Of a DNA stretch of 64,000 nt, positions 23,830-36,030 are shown piece after piece. Position 1 is the first letter of the stretch. Each line of letters begins with the position of its first letter. This stretch comes from Prorocentrum cordatum (Eukaryota > Sar > Dinophyceae > Prorocentrales > Prorocentraceae). The DNA lies in the NCBI GenBank assembly GCA_963575745.1, contig CAUYUJ010020749.1, positions 251,640 to 315,639 of the forward strand, written 5' to 3'. The translations under genes were made by a program, and so were the position numbers. The notes below the pieces were generated by a model. It was not told the origin of the DNA and ran no database searches. It saw nothing but the letters and a program-made list of their open reading frames with translations.

Positions 23830-24445
23830 GAAGCCTCGGGCGCTCAGAAGCCTCTGCAGAGCGCTCAGGCGCGCAGAAGCCGTTGCACAGCGCTCAGGCG
23901 ATCACGCGCCTCTGCAGAGCGCACAGGTGCTCCAGCGTCACTGCAGAGCGCTCAGGCGCTGAGAAGCTTCTGCAGAGCACTCAGGCGCTCAGGAGCCTCT
24001 GCAGAGCACTCGGGCGCTCAGACGCCTCTGCAGAAGGCTCAGGCGCTCAGAAGCCGCTGCAGAGCACTCAGGCGCTCAGAAGCCTCTGCAGAGCGCTCAG
24101 GCGCTCAGGGGCCTCCGCAGAAGGCTCAGGCGCGCAGATACCTCTGCAGACCGCCCCGGCGCTCAGAAGCCTTTGCAAACGCTCAGGCGCTCAGAAGCTT
24201 CTGCAAAGCGCCCAGGCGCTTAGAAGCCTCTGCAAAGGGCCCAGGCGCTCAAGAGCCTCTGCAGGGCGCTCAGGCGCCCAGAAGCCTCTGCACAGCGCCC
24301 AAGCGTTCAGCAGCCTCTGCAAAGCGCCCAGGCGTTCAGAAGCCTCAGAAGCTTCTGCAGGGCGCCTGGACGTTCAGAAGCCTTTGCAAAGCGCGCAAGC
24401 GCCCAGGAGCTTCTGTAAGCGCTCAGGCGCTCAGAAGCCTCCGGA
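23830..24445 (+). repeat. 29-bp minisatellite, right arm (inverted)
   Basis: The same 29-bp unit in the opposite orientation (CTGCAGAGCGCTCAGGCGCT then CAGAAGCCT). CTGCAG recurs at 23941, 23970 and 23999. The array therefore flips direction at about 23800-23830 and can fold into a long imperfect hairpin with the left arm. Confidence 0.9.
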
Positions 24446-24949
24446 AGGGACTTTTCGGGAAGCTCCGCGGTCACTTGGAGCCGCCTTGGGGCGGATTGCT
24501 TCGGAGCGGATGTGGGGCGATTGAGTGTTCTCCCTTCTTCCCTCCCTGTGTCCGCACCTCCTTCCTCCCTGTCTGCTCCTTCCTGTCACGCCCCCCCCCC
24601 ACCCCCCGCCCTCCTTATCTTGGGATATCCTGGGCCATGTTCGAAGCCATCTTGGGTCATCGGGGGCCTTCTTGAAACCACATTAGGCCATATTGGGCAC
24701 GCTGGCCGCTCCCGGGCCACATGCGAAGTAAATTGGAGGGTACATTGACAGCGCGTCGCCAAGTGACGTCAAGGCATCATACTGGATTGTTATGTGTAAG
24801 GTCGGGCTTCACAGTCGTTCGTAACGGGGAGGAGGGGCAGGAAAATGAGGAGGACGATGAGGAGAATGAGGATGAGGTGGCGAAGAAATGGGGGGCCGTC
24901 TTGCGGATGCTACTGCCGCGTTGTGGCTCTCTGGGGCTCGTGGAAAGCT
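24446..24949. other. unassigned spacer
   Basis: A C10 run lies near 24590. A short CATCTTGGGTCAT/GGCCATATTGGG stretch resembles the 'CTTGGGGCCATC' repeat family. No gene. Confidence 0.4.
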
Positions 24950-26730
24950 TTTTCTCACGGGGATTATACCAACGATTCTTTGGCCACGTCTCCACGTTGT
25001 ATTTGCTCAGGTGTTCAAGGGGCGTTTTTGCACCCCCGGGTGCCTCCGCGAACAGACATCGGTTTTTGGACCCCGGGACCCCCACGAATAGAAAAAACGG
25101 CGCGGCGGAGTACGGCTTCCTCGTGCGGTCCTTGCTTTTGTGCCCTGGTCTAGATACACATGCGCCTGCAGCCAGCGGCATTTGTTCAGCCGATGTGTCG
25201 TGCAGACACGGATTGGTTGATTGATTGATTGGTTGATTGGTGGATTGATTGGTTGATTGATAGACTGATTGGCTGACTGATTGATTGGCCGATTGATTGG
25301 ACTTCCAAAACAGAACGTCCCGGAGCCCCCGGACGCCCCCCACTCGGCGGTGTAATTGTTTTTTCCGTTTCCAGGATGCGTTTGTTGGACCCCCGGGACC
25401 TCCGTACGTGGACTACCGTTTTTGGCTCCCCACCCCCTGCGCCTCCGGCCGGCGGCACCTCCGCAGCCGATGTGTGGGCACTCCACCCTCCTCGGCACTC
25501 CTCGGCACTCCACCCTCCTCGGCACTAATCGGCACCCCACACTCCTCCACCCTCTTCGGCATTCCCCCCTCCTCGGCGCCCCTCGGCACTCCACCCTCCG
25601 CGGCACTCATCGGAGAGGGGGAGGTGGAGGCGGAGGAGGAGGAGGAAGACGAGGAGGAAGAAGAGGAGGAGGAATAGGGACGAAGAGGAAGAGGAGGAGG
25701 AGGAGGAAGAGGAGAAGGAAGAGGAGGAGAGGCAGGAGGAAGAGGACGAGAATGAGGATGACGAGAGGGCGGAAGAGGGGGGCCGCCTTGCGGCTGCTGC
25801 TGCCGCGTTGCGCTTCTCTGGGGTTCTTGGAGGGCCTCTTGCGGGCATTGTACCAACGATTTGTTGGCCACATTTCCGCCCTCCTGGGTACGCATGCTTG
25901 TGCGAATGCGAAAGCATAAGGTTTTTGTCGTTTGTCATACGATGAGGCGCAAGAGCAAAAATTGCCCGCGAGGCCAAAACAATTCAAAGAATTCCAACCG
26001 CATGCGTTGGCTAGAATTCAACCAGCGGTTCCTTCCATGTCCGCTTTCCTGGGTACGCATGCTTCCGCAATTGCGAAAACATGCGGTTCTGCTTTTTTGC
26101 CGGACGATGAGGCGCGAGGTTAAACACAGCCTATGATGAAACAACACACTGTGTAATCCACACGCGTTGGCTAGAGTTTTACACACGATTTCTTGGCCAC
26201 ATCTCTGCCCTCCTGGGTGCGGCAGCCTCCGCGAATGCGAACACATGCGGTTTTGACATTGCCAGGCGATGAGGCGCGAGGACAAACATTGTATGTAAGG
26301 CCAACAGTCACGAATTGACATCCACACGCAATGGCCCGAATGGTACCATCGACTTGTTGGCCAAATGGCATGCTCCCGCAATTGCGAGAACATGATACTG
26401 CCAGACGAGGAGGCGCGAGGGCAAACATGGTGTACGAAGCAAGACACCAACACTTTGACATCCACACGCAGTCGCTAAAAATCACCAAAGGTTTGTTGGC
26501 CAAATTTCCGCTTTCCTGGGTACGCATGCTTCCGCACATGCGAAAATAGACGGCTGTGTCATTGCTGGACGATGAGGCGCGAGGGCAAAACATGTCTATG
26601 ATGCAAACAACTATATGCCATCCAATGTGTTGGCTAGAAATTCACCAGCGACATCTTGGTCACATTTCCGCTTTGCTGGAGGTGCGCGTGTTCCTCCTCG
26701 TCTTTTGCGGCGAACGCCCATTGTCCTGCT
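24950..26730. repeat. irregular ~120-170-bp tandem repeats with embedded microsatellites
   Basis: Units share ACCAACGATT(C/T)(T/G)TTGGCCAC, CTGGGTACGCATGCTTCCGC and GATGAGGCGCGAGG. They recur near 24970, 25850, 26020, 26180, 26350, 26490 and 26640. (TTGA)n at 25210-25290, a GGCACTCCACCCTCCTC repeat at 25480-25600 and (GGA)n at 25608-25760 interrupt the series. No coding evidence. Confidence 0.7.
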
Positions 26731-27429
26731 AGTGTCAAAAGAAGCAGGGTTTTCAGGCAGAGGTTACGAGGTTCCAAACATCGAAGTATATGTAAGGCAT
26801 ACCTGGGACAAAAAGACTTCATAGCGCCAGGGCCTGTCACCAAGCTGTAGCGGGAGGATCTCCACTGGATCTTTAGTGGGTTCCACTAGCTCCATGTGGA
26901 TACCAGAAGGATAACACTAGGACGCCAATCAGGGTACAGTGTGTTTCAAAGAGGACAAGTTCTTGTTGGGTTCCACTTGGGATTCCATTAGTATGCCCGG
27001 ATGGATCGAAAAGGAAGGATTCGGATTGTATTCCAGTGCGATGTCCTTCGCGCTCGCCCATCTGGCTTCGAAACGCACCCCACTGCTTTCGAGGGCGAAT
27101 TCAAAACGACCCCCGCCGGGTTTCCATATAGTACCCCAGTGCGCTTCCCGCAGCATTCCAATAGGAAGGCTTTTCGAGTGTAGTCCAATGGGATTCCCAA
27201 TCGGTTTCCATTCGGACAGGTCCCAACGGGTTTCTTCAATAGGAAACATTCCTATCGGATTCCGATCGGACACCCGTAGGCCCATAGCGAAAAAGATGTT
27301 GGATACCAATGATACTCATCTGGTGCCACCAGGATTCCAGTGGGAAGGGTGCAAATCATATTCAAATCTGGTTCGTGTTCGATCTCATTCGGAGTCCGCC
27401 ACTTCACATATTTTCACTTCAGACGAGTC
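26731..27429. other. region rich in 'ATTCCA-GTGGGA' words
   Basis: Short words such as GGGTTCCACTTGGGATTCC, GTATTCCAGTGCG and GATTCCGATCGGA recur at irregular spacing, suggesting an old, decayed tandem repeat. The 83-126-codon frames on both strands are unrecognised. Confidence 0.4.
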
Positions 27430-28460
27430 ACTTTATAACCAACACGCTTCAGAAAGCGAAGTCTCTCCCTTGCGTGGACCCACGGAGATTTCGGAAATTG
27501 ACAATCATGTGCCGCTTTTGTGCGTTTACTTGCCTTGTTGTAAAATAGCCTTCCTGGTTGTAAAGTGGCCTTCTCGGAAAACCCATGCTGGTTGTAAAGT
27601 GCCCCGTCTGGTTGTAAAGTGCCGCTCTGGTTGCAATATGACCCACGCGCCCCCCGGGGGGGCCTTGTAGTCCTGGGGGTGGCTCTTGTGGTCCGGGGGG
27701 GGGGCCTTGTAGTCGGGGAGGGGCGGGCCTGTAGCCCGGGGGGGTGGTCCTTCTGTAGTGCGGGGCGCGTGTCCTGACGTCCGTGGTTGGGTTGGCTGAG
27801 CGCGCGGGGGGCGCGCTCTCGCTTCGCAAGGAAACATTATCTTCTCGCCTGGAAGCGCCCGTGGGGCGCAGAGTGGCGACTGGCGCCCGCGTGGCAGCAT
27901 GTTGATTTGCATGAGATAAACGCAACTCTGCTGGACCCCACAGGGGCGCGGCGGATTCGCAGCAGTCGCGCACCTGGCATCGCTGGCCCAGGCGGGGGTG
28001 GGCGAACGAATCGCATTGGCGCGCCTGGGGCGCCGGTCCGCTGGTCACCCAGGGGCGCGGAAATGAGGCGACAGTCGCACGCTTGGCAGCGCCCAGGAAG
28101 GGCGAGGGAGAGTGGGGAGCGAGAAACCAGGGAGGGCCGGGGGAGAAGGAAGCGAGGGAGAAGCGCATGGGATGCGAACAGACAGAAGGACGGAACAATG
28201 ATGTTCTCAGTTGCGGAAAGCTGGAAGCTTACCCCAATTTTTCCCCGCCATCCGCATGCTTTGAAAGCGTGCCTGTAATCCAAGGGGGGCCCTGTAATCC
28301 GGGGTGGGGTCCTTGTAGTCTGGTGTTTCCTTGTATTCTGGGGGAGATGGCCCCTGTAGTCCCGCGGGGGGGGGCCCTTGTAGTCCAGGGAAGGACCTGT
28401 GGGTCGGGGGAGGGGCCCTTGTAGTCTAGGAGGCCGTTGTAGTCCGTCAGCCAAAAACTA
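27430..28460. repeat. 'TGGTTGTAAAGTG' and 'CCTTGTAGTC' short tandem repeats
   Basis: 27535-27650 has ~20-bp units of TGGTTGTAAAGTGGCC, the reverse of the 22425 repeat. 27665-27760 and 28270-28440 have CTTGTAGTCCGGGGG units. Between them, 27780-28200 is unassigned GC-rich DNA. Confidence 0.7.
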
Positions 28461-28464
28461 TTGA

Positions 28465-28880
28465 GGCACTCAGAATACAACTCAACTCCGCTGGACCACC
28501 CAGGAGCCCACGAAAGTGGCGACTGTTTCACACTTCGCCGCCCCCCAGGAAGCCCCGAGATCTCAACTGGTTCTCCCCTTACAACTCCACTCCGCGCGAC
28601 CTCCGAGGAGCCCACGAAAGTGGCGACTGTTTCACACTTCGCAGCCCCCCAGGGAGCCGCGAGGTCTCAGCTGGGTCCCCGAACATCTCCACTACGCGCG
28701 GCCTCTCAGGAGCCCACGAGAGTGGCGACAGTTTCACACTCCACGGACCCCCAAGGAGCAGAAAGATCTCGACGGGATCCATGTACAACTCCACTCTGCT
28801 GGACCTCCCAGGAGCCCACGAAAGTGGCGACAATTTCACGATTCGCAGCCCCACAGGGAGCCGCTAGGTCTCAACGGGGC
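28465..28880 (+). repeat. ~110-bp tandem repeat, about 4 copies
   Basis: Each unit carries CAACTCCACTC, GGAGCCCACGAAAGTGGCGAC, TTTCACACTTCGCAGCCCCC and GAGATCTCAAC. Copies start near 28476, 28590, 28680 and 28790. A related, diverged unit lies at 22265-22355. Confidence 0.8.
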
Positions 28881-31549
28881 TGCGGCGCAAGCAGGACGCA
28901 GGAGAGGAGAAGAAGAAGGCAGTGTCTGCGTGCCCCCCCACTGCGCTGGGCCTCCCAGGAGGCAGGGAAACAGGAGGCAGGAGGGGGAAGAGAAGGAAAC
29001 AGACGGGGGAGGAGGAAGGTCAATGAGCGCAGTGCTGTATTCAAAACGAGAACCCAACGCAGGAGGGATGGGAACACTTAATCTCGACCAAGACCTCACC
29101 AGGGGAAACGAAGCCAATACAACAGCGGCGCCGGAAGCGTCAATGACAACTGTGCTGGAGACGGTGCAAAAAATACGCAAACACTAAAGCAGTATAAAAC
29201 AACTGCCCTGTCGCTTCCAGTGCTTAACTATCGCCTCGACCCCACAACCCAGACATCCGGCGTCTCGACTTTGTTTGAGGCACGGGCCCCCGACTTCTTT
29301 TCGTTGACGGTCCCGAGGCCCGGTAAGGGTTCCGAGAGGCCGCAAAATATGAATAACCTCCGTGTCTCGATTGTTGAGCAGGGGCCGACCGTCCCGGCAT
29401 TCCTATCGGATTCCCACGACAATGCTCGTAGAACCCAAGAATATCCGAATAACAAAAACAATGTTCTTAGAACGTAAGCCCGATGTGTGGAAACAAGACG
29501 GTCTCAGCCAGAAATGTTCTAAGAACGCTTCGTGCAAACCGCAAAAGGTTCTTAGAACATTCTTCAGGTGGGCCCATAGGCGAGCCGGGACGCTTCGCCA
29601 CTGCTTGAGACTGCTTCGAGGCGGCGGATGTCTGGGCGGATCCACGCGGACCAGACTACTCGGGGGGGCCTGCCGAGGCCGGCCGGGACCCCTCGGGGGG
29701 CCTCATAAGCAGGCCAACCGGGCAGGAGCTCCGTCGTCCCCACGCAGTCGGCTGCCCAGACTTTTTCGATGCGTGGGCCCCGGAGGTCTGGACCACTTCC
29801 CCAGGGCCACTTCCCCAGGGCCGTTGGAGGCCGAGAACGGCAGAAAACCGCCCGCTCCAAGTGTCCTGGAGCGCCGGATCTCAGGGGCCTCGCTTCTCTC
29901 CAGACGCCGGACGTCTGGGACGGCCCCCGGCCCGCCTGCGCTCGAGGGCTGCAGGCGCACCCGCCCGCAGGCGCGGCGGCCCCGGCGCCGGCAGCCGCGC
30001 GGTGGCGGCCCGCGGGCTGTCGGCGCCCGCGGCGGCGGAGCGGATCGCGGGCGCCCCGGCCTCGGGGGCGGGGCCGGCGGGCTCGTCGGCCTCCGGGCGG
30101 GTCTATAGGCGGCGAGGGAAGGGGCACACTCAAAATGTGGGGAGACCGAGAGGCACCGATACCGCTACTCCCCGGACCTCTCCTGGGGTGCGTCCTGACC
30201 AGACATTCGAGGCGAATCCAGCGGTGGCGACGAGGACCTCCCAGGAGGCCGAACAGGGGGGCAACGGCCGAAGGCTAGAGGCAGGGGCACCGCTTCCTCC
30301 CCTGAAGGCGTCCAGACAGGTTCGTCGGGTCTCGGCGGTTCTCCAAGCGTCGGGGTGCGTTCCAGCAGCTGCGCCTCGCCGGGAGGCTTCTGGGTGCACG
30401 GGGCATCGGCGGGCAGGGCCCGTTCGTCGCCGGGGAGGGGAGCTCAGACCTTGACGTCCTCGCGTCTTGAGCAAGCCACGACGGAATGTGTTCGGGCGGG
30501 CAGCAGGTGGGGGGGGGGGGGGGGCAACACGTGATCGGCGCGGCGAGCGAGGGGGGGGGCGAGAAGGAAAAGCCCTTCTCAGAAGGCGGCGGGACTTCTC
30601 AGAAGCCCTCGCGCCTTCTAAGCGGCTTTCCGTGTCTTCGGGGGGGGAAGGCGCAGAAAACTTGTCGGAAGGCCAGGGGACTTCTGAGCCTTCTCAAAAG
30701 GCCCGCCCCTTCTCACTTCCCCCTCTCGCTCGCCGCCGAGGGTCGGCTCTGCCCTCAGATCCAGGCGGCAGAGCATAATCTGGTCTCGAGCCTGTGGTCC
30801 CAGCCCACCTCGAGACATGAACACATCACGACGGAACATGTTTGGATCTGTTCGGCCTCTGGGGTGTCTTAGCGGGCCCCAGGACCGTCAAACACCGGCT
30901 CGGGAAGAAACGCCAGTCCTAGGGAATGGGTCGAGACCACAGGGGGTCGACCTTACGAAAAATCATGACGTCGGGCGTCTGGGGATTGGAGCCAAAATCC
31001 ATAGGAAGGAACCTTGGAAGTCACATTTATCATTTCGATCTCCTTGAGCGTCAACGCTGTCTCAGGATAGGCCGAAGAAACAGGGACGCAAGTGTAGCCT
31101 TGAAGAAGCAGCGCATCCTTGTACCCTTACTATGATGTTTAGCTGTAGCTCGTTTCTTCGGGCGCGCTGGGTGAGCTTTCGGCGACTATGTTGCCTAGTC
31201 AAAATGTCCTGAACTGAAGTGGCTGTGACAATCCCTTCTGCAAGCACGCGCGCAGGAGCCAGGGAGGGAGGGGAAAGGAAGCTGCTGTAGGTAAGGCCCG
31301 CGCCTTCCAAGAAGCAAGGGTGCTTCTAAGAAGCATTCCCCCCTCCTTTCTACCCTTAGGTCGGGCATGTCCTCCCACAGGCGGATGTTGGAAGACAAAT
31401 CGAACATATTCGAACACATACTCAGAAATGGTGCAATCATCGAGACGTCTTCCCCATATGATCTTTGACTATGTTTGAACATTCCTCCTGCAAACGGACA
31501 AGACCGACAAAACCGATGCTTCTTCTTCTGTTCTGGCTCCTGGACCGGC
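28881..31549. other. spacer with dispersed repeats, very GC-rich in the middle
   Basis: Copies of the GACGGTCC repeat lie at about 29290-29360 (+) and 30850-30985 (-). 29900-30110 is extremely GC-rich. A G16 run lies at about 30510-30525 and G9 runs at about 30552 and 30643. Long frames on both strands across 29560-30450 reflect GC bias. No recognised gene. Confidence 0.45.
29463..29558. promoter_or_regulatory. three GTTCT(T/A)AGAAC palindromes
   Basis: Perfect or near-perfect 11-bp palindromes lie at 29463-29473, 29516-29526 and 29548-29558, spaced 53 and 32 bp. They look like dimeric DNA-binding sites, but no adjacent gene or factor is known, so function is open. Confidence 0.3.
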
Positions 31550-31723
31550 TACACGCAAGAGTGACCCTGGGTAAGAGTGACCTTTGGTGCGCGGCTTTTT
31601 TGGGGCCGCGGGGGGACCAAACACAAGCGCGCAAGACGCTACCACCGCATCGCGTTCGGCGATCGGGGGGACCCCATTTGGCCCGCACCAAAGGTCGCTC
31701 CGGCGAAAGGTCACTCTTTCGTC
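31550..31723. mobile_element. 174-bp foldback (MITE-like) element, copy 1
   Basis: The left end TACACGCAAGAGTGACC and inner GTGACCTTTGGTGCGC (31550-31592) are mirrored at 31684-31723 by GCACCAAAGGTCGC and AAAGGTCACTCTTTCGT. This gives terminal inverted repeats of about 40 bp around a ~90-bp core with no coding capacity. A second copy of the same length lies at 40826-40999. A single left arm lies at about 32022-32065. No clear target duplication was found. Confidence 0.7.
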
Positions 31724-34139
31724 GAGTCGACTGGAGGCCGCCTCCCGGCCCGCAGGACCAGCACGAGGGAAACGACTCCGGGTGCAGAGCCAGCCCCGGG
31801 GAGCGGGCCGAGAGCCACGGGGCCGGCACGGGGGCCGAGGTTGCGACAAGACTGCGGCGTCGGAGAGAGGGCACGCACAGCCAACCCGTGCAATACAGGA
31901 TGCGCGGCAAGGATCACGAGGGCCTCGGACGCCCACTTCGAAGCTTTTCGAGCGGGGCGCGGTCAACGAACGTGGCGACGGATGGGCCGAGGACCCATCC
32001 ATACTGTGCGGGTTGCCTGTAAGGGTGACCTTTTGCCCAAGGTGGCCTTTGGTGCACTGCTGGCCGGGAGAAGTCTGCGGCGCCCCCCAAGACAGCGCAC
32101 CTCTTGGCGCCGTCGGGGCTGCAGGAGTGGATGGACGAGAGGGGGGTGGGGCCAGCAGCAGGAGAGGGCGGTGGCAGGGGGGAGGGAGGGGCAGAAGGAG
32201 AGAGAGAGAGCGAGGAGGAGGGACAAGAAGCGTCGACATGCAAGGCACGGTTCCTGAGGGAAACGGGCCCAGGGTGTCTGGGCCTTCCCCCTCGACGAGC
32301 TTTTCAGTTTTTTTTTTGTTGACGGTCCAGGGGAGCTTGCGGAGAGCCCTGAGATCCAAAGAACGGCGGAACACCTCTGGCCCCGTCTCCCTCAGGACCC
32401 GCTTGCGATATGGCGAGGACAGGCCACGAGGAGAGTTAGTACAACCCTCGTAAAACTTAACCTCATGAGTGGTGCACGTGCCACTTCAACGTCGCCCCTT
32501 CTCACCCATTCAATTCGGCACCCCTCAATGTCGAAGCAGGGAGACATGCGATCTGGGCGAATTCGACTCGGAACTTCCACTCCGACCGACATGGGAGAAG
32601 GGGCGCCCATAAGTACCTTGCGAGCTACATCACCCAAATCCAAACATCACATCGACAAGGAATCTGAGGGACACGAGGTGAACAATGTCGAGGGGAGTGA
32701 GAGGATCCAATGGCCTGCCTATCGACGGTCGGGAAGGCCGCTCGGCGCCCTCTCGCCGCACCCGCCCCCCCAAAGAGGACAGGGGCTTCGGCACGCCTCG
32801 CTGCCGATGCCGCCCTCGATGCCGCCCTCGCTGTCCGAGTCCACCACCAGCTGCAGGGCGGCGGAGGGGCGGCCATGGCTTGCTCGGAAGACTGAACTCC
32901 GACGACAAACGAGGCTCCCATGGTTTGCTACGAGCACAGTGCTCTCGAGATGAACAGCCGTCGCGGCTGTGTTCTCATCCGTCGCACAGATCTGAGGGGC
33001 GCTGGCGGAGGCGGGCGGCAGCGGTGGCGCAGGGCAGACGGCCCATGGGACCCGCAGGCGGCGCGCCGCACCAGCAGGTGAGCAGCAGAGCTTGCCGAGG
33101 CAGAGGCGGCAGCGGCGCCGGCAGGGCAGCCGCAAGGCGGCAGCGCAGGCGCCCCCCCGCCTGGCGCTGCACGCTGTCTTTGGACGGCTGCACGTGCTCT
33201 TTGGACGGCGTGGGGCCTCGGTTCCCTCGACCTGTGGGCGGCAACGCGCGCGCGCGCGAGCGTGAAGGGTCACCGGCTCCGATCAGCGCTCCTCGTCCGA
33301 ACACCCTTCCTCTGCCAGAGGCACGTGTCGAGCGAGGGGCGTCCTCAACCCTCCACCCCCGCGCTCGCGAAACCGAGCGACCCCCCAACTGCTGGTCGGA
33401 CGACACTGCCCCGAAGCCAGCAACCCTTACGGTCGGGAACTTTTGCTTAGCGAGTCGCGGCGGCGGCCCTGGCGACACGCTATGCCCTGCGAGCGGGCAG
33501 CGTGTCGCTCCGCCGCGCGGGGCGGGAGGCTCGGGACGGGCTCGGGACGCTGGCGCTTGGGAATGGGACAGTGGATAGCGTGTCGCGCCGAAGCGTGGAC
33601 AGCCGGAACCGGCGGAGCGACACGCTCTCCAAAAGTTCTCGACCGTAGCCACGCGGTGCCGAGCGGCACGTCACGTCGCCACGGCCCTCGAATCGAAGCC
33701 CTCGTCGGATATCCATTCTCCGAGGCGGCCCTCCGCCCTCGCAGCGGCCAGTTGCAGAGCCTCCCACGAAATACATCGCCCAACACGCATTTCTGCCCAG
33801 CGCGGGCACTTTCGATGGTAGGGGGAGCGGGGCCCTCATTCATGCCCTGGTGCGGCCAGACGTCTTGAGTGCGCGCCTGCAGGCTGTGGGGACGAAGAAG
33901 TCCAGTGCAGCCCCCGCCCCCCGCACACGCACAAGCACGCAAGAAGTATGCGACCACTTACATGTGTGTATATATATACATATAGGAGGTTGGGGAGTGA
34001 GATCGCAATGGAACGGAGAGCCCCCCACTGGGAAATCGACTTCGCTTTCGTGTCGCGCGTGCTGGCGAGGCAAGGCTGCGTGGGCGGGCGAGAGGAATAA
34101 TCCCGCCCTGGCTACGGCGAAACAAGGCTCAACGTCTCG
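31724..34139. other. GC-rich unassigned region
   Basis: A solo foldback arm lies near 32022-32065, a GA-rich tract at 32155-32225 and a GACGGTCC repeat piece near 32310-32340. The minus strand near 32720-32980 has an exon-like piece (ALQLVVDSDSEGGIEGG), too short to assign. Nothing else supported. Confidence 0.4.
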
Positions 34140-35470
34140 GGGGTAGTACGGGGGTGTTCCGCCGGTGTCCCGTGGTACCCCGTAGTGTCCCGTGGCGCGG
34201 TGACCCGCGGTGTCCCGTGGTGTCCCGTGGAGGTCGATAGTGGGATCGATCGTGAAATTAATTGATGAGATCGATTGTGAGATCGGTAGTGACAACGAGT
34301 TTGAGCTCGATAGTGGGTTCGACAGGCAAATCGATTGTGAGATCGATTGTGGCATCGATCGTGGGGTCGATTGTTGTGAGATCGATAGAGGGTGAGACAG
34401 ACAGTTAGAGGGAGATCGGTAGTGAGCTCGATTGTGAGATCGATATATGGATGGACAGTGGGATCGATGGTGTTGCGGATAGACAAACTCAAAGTGAGGT
34501 CGATAGCGAGGTCGACTGCGATATCGATAGGAAGTGATACGAAAGTGGGATCGATAGTTTATGACATCGAACATGGGATCAAACGTGAGATCGACGGTGA
34601 GGTTGGTAGATAGTCGGATCGAAAAAGAAGGACATCGATCGAACACGGTTTTCCGTCGTGTCCCGAGGTGTCTCATGGTGCCCTGCGGTCGTGTATGTTC
34701 TAATTGCGCTTTCCGAAGAAAGGCGAGCACGCCGTGCAAATAACTGCCGCCTGGTTCCACTGGTTGAAGGGATGCTTTTGGATGGGTGTCCCGAGAGATG
34801 GATCGATCGCCAAACACATTGTCCTGCACCTTTGTAGAATGTCTTCAAGAAAAGGGGGCCGGACAAATCAACGCCACCTGAACTGATGATGAGGTCGATC
34901 GTGCGATCGATGGCGAGATCGACAATGAGATCGATCGTGGTCTCCCGTGTTGTCTCGTGTTGCGTCTTGTTCGTTTGCTTATACATACGGTTTTCTTCTA
35001 AAAGAACGAGCGCGCGGGCAAGTAATTGCCACCTGGTTCCGCTGGTATCCCCGATGCTCTGGCGTCTTGTAGTGGAATCGAGCGTGAGATCGATGGTGGG
35101 ATCGATCGTGATATCGAACGGAAGAGAGGTTGTGCAAACGATAGATAGGCCGATACGTAAAAGGCCAATCGTGAGATCGACAGAACAATAAAACGTGAGG
35201 CCGATCGTAGAAACCGTAGTGGGATCGATCGTGAGGTCCATAGTGAAGTCGATAGACGATAGAGGTGTCCAATGGCGCCCCATGGTGTCTCGTGGCGCCC
35301 TGTGGTCTTGTATGTTCTTAATGGGAGAAGCGCGCGGACAAATAACTACCACCTGGTTCAGCTTGCTGCCAGAGTGCTGTTTCACGGGCAAACGGACTTC
35401 CCGATCCATTCGTAGCATAATCAGCAGCATCGCCGCCACGCATCGCAACTACACGGTGCACTGTCGTTAG
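34140..35470. repeat. GATCGAT-rich repeats in a higher-order array
   Basis: Irregular ~20-24-bp units of the type GAGATCGATAGTGGGATCGA fill 34220-34640, 34885-34945 and 35070-35260. Three longer units interrupt them near 34690, 35000 and 35320, sharing GTATGTTCTAATTG, a GCGCGC(G)GGCAA(G/A)TAA stretch and TGCCACCTGGTTCC(A/G)CTGG. TGTCCCGTGGTG words flank them. No coding evidence. Confidence 0.75.
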
Positions 35471-35639
35471 CATCGCCACGGTGCATCTCCATCACGTGTT
35501 GTCACCTGCATCGAAGTCGCGCGTCGTCGCCACCTCGTCGTCACGAGCGTCGTCACCGTCACAACCACTGCAATCGTCACCAGTTGTCCCCTCATAACCC
35601 CCACATTCCCCTTTTCACCCGAAGGTACAATGTGTGTAC

Positions 35640-35700
35640 ATGTATATGCACAAAAGAGAGAAGGAGAGAGAGAGAGAGAGAGAGAGAGAGACAATGACAG
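35640..35700 (+). repeat. (GA)n microsatellite
   Basis: Pure GA dinucleotides at about 35661-35692. Confidence 0.85.
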
Positions 35701-35764
35701 AGAGAACGCCCACGCAGCGACCAAGCACAAGGGGGGGCCCCTAGCTATCTCCCCCCCTTGGACC

Positions 35765-36030
35765 TCCCCTACCCGAAGACCCCCCCCCCCGCCACTCTTT
35801 TCTTCCACCCTGCAATTACCCCCCTATCCCTTTCGCGAATCGTTTGAACGGTCCCGAGGCCCGGTGAGGGCCTCGAGAAGCCGAAAATATGAAAAATCCC
35901 CTGCCCGAAGACCCCCCCCCCTCCACTCTTTTCTTCCACCCTGCAATTACCCCCCTATCCCTTTCGCGAATCGTTTGAACGGTCCCGAGGCCCGGTGAGG
36001 GCCTCGAGAAGCCGAAAATATAAAAAATCC
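35765..36030 (+). repeat. 131-bp tandem duplication containing the GACGGTCC repeat
   Basis: Two copies of a block beginning CCCGAAGACCCCCC, then CACTCTTTTCTTCCACCC (35793 and 35924) and ending GCCGAAAATAT. Each includes GGCCCGGTGAGGGCC. The copies are nearly identical, so the duplication is young. Confidence 0.85.

Noticed and set aside
22571-24445. CRISPR-like array
   Set aside because: Units are directly adjacent with no unique spacers and the host is eukaryotic; this is a minisatellite.
22571-24524. Long repeat proteins with a 29-residue period
   Set aside because: The frames follow automatically from a 29-bp repeat (3 x 29 nt = 29 codons) and exist on both strands of opposed arms.
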